Shown here: positions 1-6,409 of the stretch, in pieces
How the letters are laid out: every line of letters starts with the position of its first letter
Position numbering within the stretch: the first letter of the stretch is position 1
Made by a program: the position numbers and the translations under genes
Source of the DNA: an uncultured Clostridia bacterium
Lineage (GTDB): Bacteria; Bacillota_A; Clostridia; TANB77; CAG-508
Direction of reading: 5' to 3'
Assembly (NCBI GenBank): GCA_947627825.1
Contig: CANQXO010000050.1
Span: 1 to 9,667, forward strand
Length of the DNA: 9,667 nt
The notes under the pieces: generated by a model
Seen by the model: the letters and a program-made list of their open reading frames with translations, nothing else
Told to the model about the DNA's origin: nothing
Database searches by the model: none

Positions 1-2
1 AT

Positions 3-68
3 GAAGGGAGTTTTGTCTATTACAAAGCTAAAGCCTTTGCTACTACCGGCATAGCCGGAAGTATATAA
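3..68 (+). CDS. C-terminal tail of a plus-strand gene (partial, unknown)
   Basis: One plus-strand frame is open from the left edge to a TAA at 66-68 and encodes 21 residues ending in AFATTGIAGSI. The start lies outside the window. The reading is supported by its position: it stops just before the hairpin at 78-108, which also ends rimO on the other strand, the usual arrangement for two convergent genes sharing a terminator. The codons (GCC, ACC, GGC) are slightly richer in G+C than in the neighbours. The fragment is too short to assign a family. It could be a chance open stretch, because 21 codons without a stop are not rare; an ATG at base 1 opens a different frame that stops after 17 codons. 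Confidence 0.35.
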   Translation, partial: EGSFVYYKAKAFATTGIAGSI

Positions 69-70
69 AC

Positions 71-108
71 AAAAAAACTTTAGCTAACTAAAAAATAGTT
101 AGCTAAAG
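71..108 (-). terminator. Rho-independent terminator of rimO, possibly bidirectional
   Basis: The arms CTTTAGCTAACTA (78-90) and TAGTTAGCTAAAG (96-108) are a perfect 13-bp inverted repeat with a 5-nt loop. On the minus strand the hairpin is followed at once by seven T (71-77), and it lies 5 bp past the rimO stop codon. On the plus strand the flank after the stem is also T-rich (CTTTCTT), so it may also stop transcription arriving from the partial plus-strand gene. Confidence 0.9.
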
Positions 109-113
109 CTTTC

Positions 114-1505
114 TTAAATTATTTTTCCTATTAAATCATATTCATCACTTACATCTGTAACTTTACAATTTACAAAGGTATTAATTTCCGCTTCGCCCTG
201 CAAGTAAATATATCCGTCTATTTCTGGTACATCCATATAACTTCTTCCCACGAAATAAACTTCATTATTATCATTTACTATTGCATCTTCTATTAATACT
301 TCATATTGTTTTCCAATAAACTTTGACAAATTTTCTTTTGAAATTTCTTGTTGTAATTTCATAATTTTGTTATATCTTGATTTTTTTGTAGATGGATGTA
401 TTTGCTCTTTCATTGTGTATGCTCCAGTTCCTTCTTCCTTTGAGTAGGTGAAGCAACCTAACTTATCAAATTTTGCCCATTTTACAAATTCATATAATTC
501 ATCAAAATTCTTTTCTGTTTCTCCCGGAAATCCTACCATTAATGTACTTCTTATTATTACATTTGGAATTTCTTTTCTTAATTTTTGGATTAATTCTTTT
601 ATACTATTGCTAGTTGTTTTCCTATTCATTCTTTTTAATATACTGTTTGATATATGTTGCATTGGTATATCAAAATATTTACAAACCTTTTTATTTTCTT
701 TTACTTCTTTTATTAAATCTTCTGTTATTGTTTCTGGATATGAATATAAAAACCTAATCCATTTTACTTCTTCTATTTTACTAATTCTATGTATTAATTC
801 TGCTAATTTTGGTTTTCCATATATGTCGATACCATATTTAGTTGTATCTTGTGCTATTAAGATTATTTCACTTATTCCTTGTTTTGTAATTTTTTTCACT
901 TCTTCTAAAATGTCTTCTTCTGTTCTGCTGTTAAACCTTCCTCTGATATATGGTATAGCACAAAATGTGCAAAAATTATCACACCCTTCTGCTATTCGTA
1001 CGAAGGCATAATTACATCCTGTTGTAAGAACTCGATTTAAAAAATCTAATTCATTATTATGCTTTATTTTTATATTTTTATTGTTTATATTTTTTTGTTC
1101 TATACTTTTTGGTGTTATACTTTGAGCCTTTATGTTTTCATTTGTTTCGCTTATTTTTTCTATTACATTTTGCACTTGTGTCCAAAATGTGTTATAATCA
1201 CTAAATTTTATAAATAAATCTACTTCTGGAATTTCTTTTATTAGTTCTTCTTTATATCTTTCTACCAAACATCCTGTTACAATTAATGCCTTACATTTTC
1301 CTTTTTTGTATTCTGCCATCTCTAATATAGTGTTTATGGCTTCCTCTTTTGCTTGTTCAATAAAGCCACAAGTGTTTATTACTATAATTTCAGCTTCTTC
1401 TGGATTATTTACTACTTCAAATTCATTTTTGCTAAATAGCCCTATCATCATCTCAGTATCTACTAAATTTTTGCTACAACCTAATGATATAAATCCTACT
1501 TTCAT
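114..1505 (-). CDS. rimO: Ribosomal protein S12 methylthiotransferase RimO
   Basis: RimO is a cytoplasmic radical-SAM enzyme that adds a methylthio group to the conserved aspartate of ribosomal protein S12, using two [4Fe-4S] clusters. From the chosen start it has 463 residues, close to the usual 430-450. Visible in order are an N-terminal UPF0004/MTTase domain starting VGFISLGCSKNLVD with cluster cysteines C10, C46 (NTCGF) and C79 (TGC), a radical-SAM core with the CxxxCxxC motif EGCDNFCTFC (C175, C179, C182), and a C-terminal TRAM region ending the protein. GCSKNLVD(T)E separates RimO from the tRNA enzyme MiaB. A Lys/Asn-rich linker (about residues 120-155) joins the first two domains and looks long. 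An in-frame ATG lies 15 bp upstream at 1518-1520, but AAAGGA (minus strand, 1512-1517) sits 6 nt before the ATG at 1503-1505, so the latter is preferred. It follows the CapA-like gene by 35 bp, probably co-transcribed. Confidence 0.95.
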   Translation of the reverse strand: MKVGFISLGCSKNLVDTEMMIGLFSKNEFEVVNNPEEAEIIVINTCGFIEQAKEEAINTILEMAEYKKGKCKALIVTGCLVERYKEELIKEIPEVDLFIKFSDYNTFWTQVQNVIEKISETNENIKAQSITPKSIEQKNINNKNIKIKHNNELDFLNRVLTTGCNYAFVRIAEGCDNFCTFCAIPYIRGRFNSRTEEDILEEVKKITKQGISEIILIAQDTTKYGIDIYGKPKLAELIHRISKIEEVKWIRFLYSYPETITEDLIKEVKENKKVCKYFDIPMQHISNSILKRMNRKTTSNSIKELIQKLRKEIPNVIIRSTLMVGFPGETEKNFDELYEFVKWAKFDKLGCFTYSKEEGTGAYTMKEQIHPSTKKSRYNKIMKLQQEISKENLSKFIGKQYEVLIEDAIVNDNNEVYFVGRSYMDVPEIDGYIYLQGEAEINTFVNCKVTDVSDEYDLIGKII

Positions 1506-1511
1506 TTTTAG

Positions 1512-1517
1512 TCCTTT
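1512..1517 (-). promoter_or_regulatory. Ribosome binding site that decides the rimO start
   Basis: AAAGGA on the minus strand lies 6 nt upstream of the ATG at 1503-1505 and overlaps codons 2-3 of the alternative upstream ATG. No Shine-Dalgarno sequence precedes that upstream ATG, only an A-rich run. This favours the shorter RimO. Confidence 0.7.
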
Positions 1518-1540
1518 CATTTTTTGTTTTCTTGATTTTT

Positions 1541-2731
1541 TTAATTCGTCTTACCTAATATTGAATTTAATCTATCTGCTCCTCTTACCAATTTTTCATA
1601 AGTTTTTTTATCTATATCACTATTTTCTTGTCCATAATTTGCTATTTCTTTCTTCATATCAAGTATTTTATATCTTTCTGTTGTTACTTGGCTTCCTTTG
1701 TCATACATATAAACTGGTGTATAATCTACTTTATATAGAGAGGCTTTTCCTTCCTTATCTACAAATATTTCTATATTTAATATTAGTTCTAAATTTGCAT
1801 TTTCTATTGTAAAATCTGATGTATAATCACCTATGGAATATGCTATAAAACAATCTTTAAAATCACTGTTTTGTATTACAGTCATTTTTTGAACTGCTGA
1901 AGGGTGAGCTCCTATTATGATGTCAGCTCCACAACTGATTAAGAATTTCGCTTGTTCTTCTTGCTTTGCACTTATTTCGTTAGTGTTTACATCTCCCCAA
2001 TGCATCATGACTATTGATATTGCTGCATTTTTTTCTGCATATTCTAAGTCTTGCTTTACCAATTCTTCCTGATAAATGTTTACCCCTTGTTTTCCATTAT
2101 CATAGGTGTATGCTAAGATTGCTAGTTTAGTGTTTTTTATTTCTATTATTTTTACTCTGCTTTCTGGAGTGTCTGATGAGATTCCTACTGTTTGTATTCC
2201 TATATTTTCTAAGTATTCTTTTGTCGCATTTAATCCATCTATTCCTTTATCTAGTGAATGGTTATGAGCTATGCTTACAAAATCTATTCCACTTTTACTA
2301 ACTGCATCTGCAAAAGCCTTTGTTTCTTCTGTTATGTTTGTTTCATAAGTTCCCAAGCTTAAGTCTGAATCTTTAAAATACTTTGATATGTCTGTAAAAA
2401 TGCTATTATAGTCTTTTCCATACTTTTGTAAATTGTTTCCACACAAAATATCTCCAACTGCAGATAACCTAATTATTTGATTTGTTTTATAATAGTCCAA
2501 GCTTTCCATTCTTAGTTCTGTAGATGTATATATTTCTTCTATCTGCGATTCAATTCTTTTTTGTTCTTCTGCTATCTTTTTTGTTTCTACTACATTCAAA
2601 ATTTTCATTATTGCAAGACATATTATTATAACTATAATCAATGAAATGCTAACTGTTGCAAAAGTTTTATTGCTCATAGTTTCTATTATTATATTAGATT
2701 TTCTTCTTGTTCTTGCTCTCCTATTTGACAT
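1541..2731 (-). CDS. Membrane-anchored CapA/PgsA-like metallophosphatase-fold protein
   Basis: A 396-residue protein of the CapA (PGA_cap) family, which has a calcineurin-like fold and includes proteins for poly-gamma-glutamate capsule synthesis or anchoring. A very basic N-terminus (RRARTRRKS) precedes one hydrophobic segment at about residues 24-45 and a charged, probably coiled-coil stretch (48-70), which suggests a signal anchor with the catalytic domain outside the cell. Family landmarks are AVGDILCGN (91-99), AHNHSLDKG (155-163), MMHWGD (242-247) and GAHPSAVQ (274-281). Several key positions differ from the family: YE instead of NLE near 129, HNH instead of NNH, HPS instead of HPH, and GDY instead of GNF (301-303). 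The stretch between the second and third motifs is short. No capB/capC neighbours exist here, so a capsule role is not supported. The start is the first ATG after an in-frame TAG and has no good Shine-Dalgarno; neither does Met19. Confidence 0.82.
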   Translation of the reverse strand: MSNRRARTRRKSNIIIETMSNKTFATVSISLIIVIIICLAIMKILNVVETKKIAEEQKRIESQIEEIYTSTELRMESLDYYKTNQIIRLSAVGDILCGNNLQKYGKDYNSIFTDISKYFKDSDLSLGTYETNITEETKAFADAVSKSGIDFVSIAHNHSLDKGIDGLNATKEYLENIGIQTVGISSDTPESRVKIIEIKNTKLAILAYTYDNGKQGVNIYQEELVKQDLEYAEKNAAISIVMMHWGDVNTNEISAKQEEQAKFLISCGADIIIGAHPSAVQKMTVIQNSDFKDCFIAYSIGDYTSDFTIENANLELILNIEIFVDKEGKASLYKVDYTPVYMYDKGSQVTTERYKILDMKKEIANYGQENSDIDKKTYEKLVRGADRLNSILGKTN

Positions 2732-2800
2732 TTTACAGATTTTTGCCTAGTTATTTCTAAGCTTCCCCTTTCTTTTTTATCTTCTATTCTTGTTGTTTTC

Positions 2801-2874
2801 TTTTTTTGACATTTGGATTTTTAACTTTTTATTTTTTGACTTTTATTTTTTACTATTTAATTTTGGTCAATTTT
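2801..2874. repeat. Degenerate 14-16 bp tandem repeat in the rpe/CapA spacer
   Basis: The spacer contains about five imperfect head-to-tail copies of a unit close to ATTTTTTGACTTTT on the plus strand, at roughly 2801-2816, 2817-2830, 2831-2844, 2845-2859 and 2860-2874. The surrounding 2757-2862 is almost pure pyrimidine on the plus strand. In such T-rich DNA some similarity is expected by chance, but the regular spacing and the recurring GAC/AAC core are notable. Confidence 0.45.
2842..2870 (-). promoter_or_regulatory. Possible promoter for the CapA-like gene and rimO
   Basis: On the minus strand, TTGACC (2865-2870) is a good -35 element and AATAAA (2842-2847) a weak -10 element, 17 bp apart, just downstream of the rpe stop. 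No terminator is visible after rpe, so read-through from rpe is equally possible. The site lies inside the degenerate repeat region. Confidence 0.25.
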
Positions 2875-2879
2875 GATTA

Positions 2880-3536
2880 TTAATCTTCCTTTAATTTTGA
2901 AACTGTAAATTTATAATCTTTTGCCTTAATTAATGCCGTTCCTACAACTGCTATATCTAATCCCGCTTCCTTTAGCTCTTTTATATTATCTAGGCTTATT
3001 CCTCCATCAGCTTCTATTTCTACATCTAAATTATTTTTATCAATATATTCTCTTAATTTTTTTATTTTTTCTATTGTTTCTGGTATTAGTGCTTGTCCAC
3101 CTTTTCCAGGTTCTACTGTCATCACTAAAATACTATGTACAAATGGTAAGTACTCATATACATTTTCCATTGGAGTTAGCGGTTTTACTGATATTCCAAC
3201 TTTTGAAGTTTGCTTTATATAGTTTATAGTTTCTATTGTTTCTTCTCTATCTTTCATTGCTTCTAGGTGAAATGTTATGTTTTTAGGCTCATTTGGTGAA
3301 AATATATCAACGAATTTTTTTACATCTTGTACCATCAAATGTACATCTAATGGTATATTTGTAATATTTTTTAAATTGTCAGAATATATTTTCATTTTTT
3401 CTGTAGTATTATTTTCTACAAATTTTCCATCCATTACATCGATATGAAAATAATCTATGTGTGCTAGTTCTAGCCTATAAAATGTATGTACTGATTCTTC
3501 TTCATTTACACTTAAAATTGAAGCTGATATTTCCAT
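2880..3536 (-). CDS. rpe: Ribulose-phosphate 3-epimerase family protein
   Basis: A 218-residue TIM-barrel enzyme, the usual length for Rpe, which interconverts ribulose 5-phosphate and xylulose 5-phosphate in the pentose phosphate pathway. Visible motifs are SASILS near the N-terminus, FHIDVMDGKFV (30-40), DVHLM (64-68), the MTVEPGKGGQ phosphate-binding loop (139-148) and EADGG (175-179). The expected metal and catalytic residues H31, D33, H66 and D177 are all present. Some positions differ from typical Rpe: SILSVN for SILSAD, SVKPLTP for a loop usually containing LNP, and VEPGKGGQ for the common VNPGFGGQ. A paralogous ketose-phosphate epimerase (for example AlsE-like) is therefore possible. 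Its place after prkC matches the rpe position of many Bacillota and favours the Rpe assignment. AAAGGG (3545-3550) lies 8 nt before the start. Confidence 0.85.
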   Translation of the reverse strand: MEISASILSVNEEESVHTFYRLELAHIDYFHIDVMDGKFVENNTTEKMKIYSDNLKNITNIPLDVHLMVQDVKKFVDIFSPNEPKNITFHLEAMKDREETIETINYIKQTSKVGISVKPLTPMENVYEYLPFVHSILVMTVEPGKGGQALIPETIEKIKKLREYIDKNNLDVEIEADGGISLDNIKELKEAGLDIAVVGTALIKAKDYKFTVSKLKED

Positions 3537-3574
3537 TTATTTAACCCTTTCACTATTTATATTTTAGATTATCA

Positions 3575-3658
3575 TTTAACTTATAAAATTGTACTTTAAC
3601 TTATATTTTAATCTATGTTTTTACTTATATTTATACTATTTTTATTTAAATTACTTAT
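3575..3658. repeat. Four copies of TTWACTTAT in the prkC/rpe spacer
   Basis: Plus-strand copies centre on the C at 3580, 3600, 3624 and 3654. The first two are identical over 11 bp (TTTAACTTATA at 3575-3585 and 3595-3605), exactly 20 bp apart. The region lies upstream of rpe, where a promoter would be expected, but I see no convincing -35/-10 pair. AT-rich sequence makes chance repeats common. Confidence 0.4.
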
Positions 3659-3681
3659 CAAGTCTTAGTAATAAATATATA

Positions 3682-3701
3682 AGACTACAGTATTGTAGTC
3701 T
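3682..3701 (-). terminator. Terminator-like hairpin after prkC
   Basis: AGACTACA (3682-3689) and TGTAGTCT (3694-3701) form a perfect 8-bp stem with a 4-nt loop, 8 bp past the prkC stop. On the minus strand it is followed by a T-rich but interrupted tail (TTATATATTTATT), so it is probably a moderate terminator. A second inverted repeat, AGTCTTA (3661-3667) with TAAGACT (3680-3686), shares bases with the stem and could compete with it. Confidence 0.55.
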
Positions 3702-3709
3702 CATATTTT

Positions 3710-5677
3710 TTATTCTTTAATATACCAAGTTGCATTTTCATCATACTCATCAATGTTGATTTCTTTTTTAATAGTTTTTGTTAAGTTTCCTTGAACAATG
3801 TTTACTTCTATTTTTTGTAATCCTGTACCTGTTATTGTACCTAAATCAACATTTTTTTCACCTATTGTTGATGACTTACCATTTACTGTTGTTTTTCCAT
3901 TTACGGCAACTGTTATTGTTACTGTATTTGAATTATTCGTATTTGTAGTTGAATTTGTATTTGAATCTGTTTGAACTTTTGGTACTTCTTCTAAAATTAG
4001 TTTTACTGTTTTCTTAGTTTCTTCAAATTTATTTACTGTTATTTCTATTTCTGTACCTTCTGCTGTTTCTTCTCCAGATTGAATGCTTTGTTCTAGTACC
4101 TTTCCATTTTCTTTTTCTGTATCACTTATATAATTTACTTTTGCCTTTAGATTTGCATTTACTAAAGTTGCGTTTGCTGTGCCTTCATCCATTCCTATTA
4201 CATAAGGAACTTTTACTTTTGCTACTCCTGAACTTACTACTACAGTTACTGTGTCTCCTGGTTTTACTAAAGTGCCTTCAGGTACACTTTGCTCTATTAC
4301 ATAGTCTGCTTCTACTGTATTACTATTTTTTCTTTCTTCTATTAACTCAATTCCTAGTTCAATTGCTTTTTCTCTAACTTCGCTAATTTTTACTCCAACA
4401 AAATTATTAAGTTCTGATGTTTCTGGTCCTTTGCTTACAACTACTTTTATTGTTTCTCCTTCTTTAATCTTTTGACCTGCTTTATATTCTGGAGATTGTG
4501 AAATAATTCTTCCTTCTTCAACTTCACTGCTTGCTGCTTCTGTTTTTTCAATTTTTAGTTTTAGGTTTTGAGAATTTTTTTCTACTTCTTCTAAGGTCAT
4601 ATTTACCCAATTTGGAATACTTACTTTTTTAACTATTCCACCATCTAATGCTATTTTTGTAATTAAAAATACTATTACAAATAGAAGTATTAATCCCAAT
4701 ATAAAGATTAGTATTTTTGCTTTTGGATGTTCTGCAAAAAAGCCTTTTTTCTTTTCTTTCTTTTTATTTTTTCCTTTATCATCAACTGCATTCATTACTC
4801 TAGTATATTCGCCATCTTTATTTTCAATTATTACAAAGTCTCCATCTGGGTCTTTAAGTGCTTTTGCCAAATCTTTCATCATCTCAGTTGCTGTTTGATA
4901 TCTTTCTGTTGGGTCTTTTTTCATTGCCTTAACTACTATTTGATTTATTGCTGTTGGTATATCGCCATTTAACTCAATTGGTTCCTTTGGTTCTTCTTGC
5001 ATGTGCTTTAATGCTACAGATACTGGTGTATCTGCATCAAATGGTACTTTTCCTGTAAGCATTTCATACATAACTACACCTAATGAATAAAGGTCTGATT
5101 TTGCATCTGTTACTCCACCTTTTGCTTGTTCTGGTGAAAAATAATGTACTGAACCTATTGTTGTTCCAAATGCTGTTATTGTTGAATTAGATACAGCTTT
5201 TGCTATTCCAAAGTCTGTAACTTTAGCTATACCATCTTCTGTAATTATTATGTTATGTGGCTTTATATCTCTGTGTACTATTCCATTTTTGTGTGCTTCT
5301 TCTAATGCTGATGCAATTTGCATTGCAATATTTAATGCCCATTTCCATGATATAATTCCATCTTTTTTTATTATTTGTTTTAAAGTTTTTCCTTTGACTA
5401 ATTCCATTACTATGTAATATAAATTGTTTTCTTCTTCAAATCCTACATCATATATTGATACTATATTTGCATGTGAAAGCCCTGCTGCTGATTGTGCCTC
5501 TGTGTTGAATCTTTTTATGAAATCAGAGTCTGTTGTATATTCATCTTTAAGCACTTTTACAGCGACAAATCTATTAAGTACATGGTCTTTTGCTTTAAAT
5601 ACTGTTGCCATTCCACCATTTCCTGCTTCTTCAAGGATTTCATATCTATTTCCTATAATTTTTCCAATTAAATTCAT
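3710..5677 (-). CDS. prkC: PASTA-domain Ser/Thr protein kinase PrkC/Stk1
   Basis: A 655-residue transmembrane Hanks-type kinase. Family members sense muropeptides or lipid II and phosphorylate targets in cell-wall synthesis, division and translation. The cytoplasmic kinase domain (about 11-270) has a Gly-rich loop GNGGMATV (19-26), VAVK with Lys41, the catalytic loop HRDIKPHN (Asp137), DFG (155-157), a Thr/Ser-rich activation loop (163-176) and SPEQAKG (181-187). A basic juxtamembrane stretch (301-311) precedes one membrane helix (about 321-341). Outside are three PASTA repeats (about 352-417, 424-485 and 487-551), an Asn/Thr-rich linker (569-585), and a final beta-rich module (585-640) found in some clostridial PrkC proteins. 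All catalytic residues are present. AAGGAG (5686-5691), 8 nt before ATG, overlaps the stp stop codon, and the 12-bp gap indicates translational coupling with the phosphatase. No rsgA follows, unlike in Bacillus. Confidence 0.96.
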   Translation of the reverse strand: MNLIGKIIGNRYEILEEAGNGGMATVFKAKDHVLNRFVAVKVLKDEYTTDSDFIKRFNTEAQSAAGLSHANIVSIYDVGFEEENNLYYIVMELVKGKTLKQIIKKDGIISWKWALNIAMQIASALEEAHKNGIVHRDIKPHNIIITEDGIAKVTDFGIAKAVSNSTITAFGTTIGSVHYFSPEQAKGGVTDAKSDLYSLGVVMYEMLTGKVPFDADTPVSVALKHMQEEPKEPIELNGDIPTAINQIVVKAMKKDPTERYQTATEMMKDLAKALKDPDGDFVIIENKDGEYTRVMNAVDDKGKNKKKEKKKGFFAEHPKAKILIFILGLILLFVIVFLITKIALDGGIVKKVSIPNWVNMTLEEVEKNSQNLKLKIEKTEAASSEVEEGRIISQSPEYKAGQKIKEGETIKVVVSKGPETSELNNFVGVKISEVREKAIELGIELIEERKNSNTVEADYVIEQSVPEGTLVKPGDTVTVVVSSGVAKVKVPYVIGMDEGTANATLVNANLKAKVNYISDTEKENGKVLEQSIQSGEETAEGTEIEITVNKFEETKKTVKLILEEVPKVQTDSNTNSTTNTNNSNTVTITVAVNGKTTVNGKSSTIGEKNVDLGTITGTGLQKIEVNIVQGNLTKTIKKEINIDEYDENATWYIKE

Positions 5678-5689
5678 AATAAAATCTCC

Positions 5690-6409
5690 TTACCTTATGA
5701 TTATTGCAGTTATATTGTCATTTCCACCTAAGTCATTTGCTCTTTGTACTAATAATTTTGTAGCATCTGTTGGATTTTCTTTAATTATTTTTTTAATTTC
5801 TTCTTCTGATATCATGTTTGTTAATCCATCTGAGCACATTAAAATGATATCATCTTTGACAAATCCATGAACTGATGCATCTGGTTCTACAAAGGTTGTA
5901 CATCCAAGAGCCTTCATAAGCATATTTTTCTTTGGATGCTTCATACTTTCTTCCTTCGTAATTTTGCCTTCATCAACTAGTTGTTGTACATAACTGTGGT
6001 CTTTAGTAAGTTTTCTAAATACTTCTTTTCTTATTCTGTAAATTCTACTATCTCCAATGTGTGAAATAAAAGCTTTGTTTTGATATATTAAGCAAATATC
6101 AAGTGTTGTTCCCATGTTACTTATTTCAGTATTTTCCTGTGCTTTTTCGTAAACAATCATATTTGCATATTGTGTACTACTTTTAACTAAGTTTAGCAAG
6201 TCGTCTTTGTTTTTTTCAAAGTTTGTTTGAATATAATTTTTAGCAGATGATACTGCTAATTTACTAGCAATTTCTCCACCATTGTATCCACCCATACCGT
6301 CAGCTAAAATAAATAATTGTATTTCGTCATCTGGGTAACTTATATAAAAATAATCTTCATTAATTTCTCTAGCTTTTCCCACATCTGAAGTTGCAAAAGC
6401 TTTTACCAT
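5690..6409 (-). CDS. stp: PP2C-family Ser/Thr protein phosphatase Stp/PrpC
   Basis: A 239-residue soluble PPM-type phosphatase that removes phosphate from PrkC and its substrates using two or three bound Mn/Mg ions. The length is typical (240-250). The motifs appear in order: TSDVGKAREINEDY with metal ligand D19, LADGMGGYNGGE (D37, G38), SHIGDSRIYRIR (116-127), a flap region DHSYVQQLVDEGKIT (137-151), MCSDGLTNM with D194, and GGNDNIT with D231. All metal-binding aspartates are present, so it should be active. It overlaps the rlmN stop by one base (TAATG), and its strong Shine-Dalgarno AGGAGG (6419-6424) lies inside the last codons of rlmN, so translation is probably coupled. The kinase gene follows directly. 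The pairing is widely conserved in Bacillota; prpC is the Bacillus name. Confidence 0.96.
   Translation of the reverse strand: MVKAFATSDVGKAREINEDYFYISYPDDEIQLFILADGMGGYNGGEIASKLAVSSAKNYIQTNFEKNKDDLLNLVKSSTQYANMIVYEKAQENTEISNMGTTLDICLIYQNKAFISHIGDSRIYRIRKEVFRKLTKDHSYVQQLVDEGKITKEESMKHPKKNMLMKALGCTTFVEPDASVHGFVKDDIILMCSDGLTNMISEEEIKKIIKENPTDATKLLVQRANDLGGNDNITAIIIR

Noticed and set aside
1..54. Small plus-strand ORF from the ATG at base 1
   Set aside because: Seventeen codons with no visible upstream context; the frame starting at base 3 better fits the convergent-gene terminator arrangement.
448..1011. Plus-strand open frame of 187 codons antisense to rimO
   Set aside because: It lies wholly inside the convincingly conserved rimO gene, is rich in Phe/Ile/Ser/Leu as expected for the complement of AT-rich coding DNA, and has no ribosome binding site.
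1306..1812. Plus-strand open frame of 168 codons across the rimO/CapA-like junction
   Set aside because: The Leu/Tyr/Phe-rich translation is a composition artefact of two real minus-strand genes.
2801..2874. CRISPR array
   Set aside because: The units are short, degenerate, directly abutting and lack distinct spacers.
2732..2879. Small protein gene after the AAAGGGG purine motif near 2764-2770
   Set aside because: No start codon follows at a usable distance, and an in-frame TAG precedes the CapA-like ATG.
4141..4377. Leucine-rich, membrane-like plus-strand frame inside prkC
   Set aside because: It is antisense to the PASTA repeats, and the Leu runs come from complementing Lys/Glu codons.
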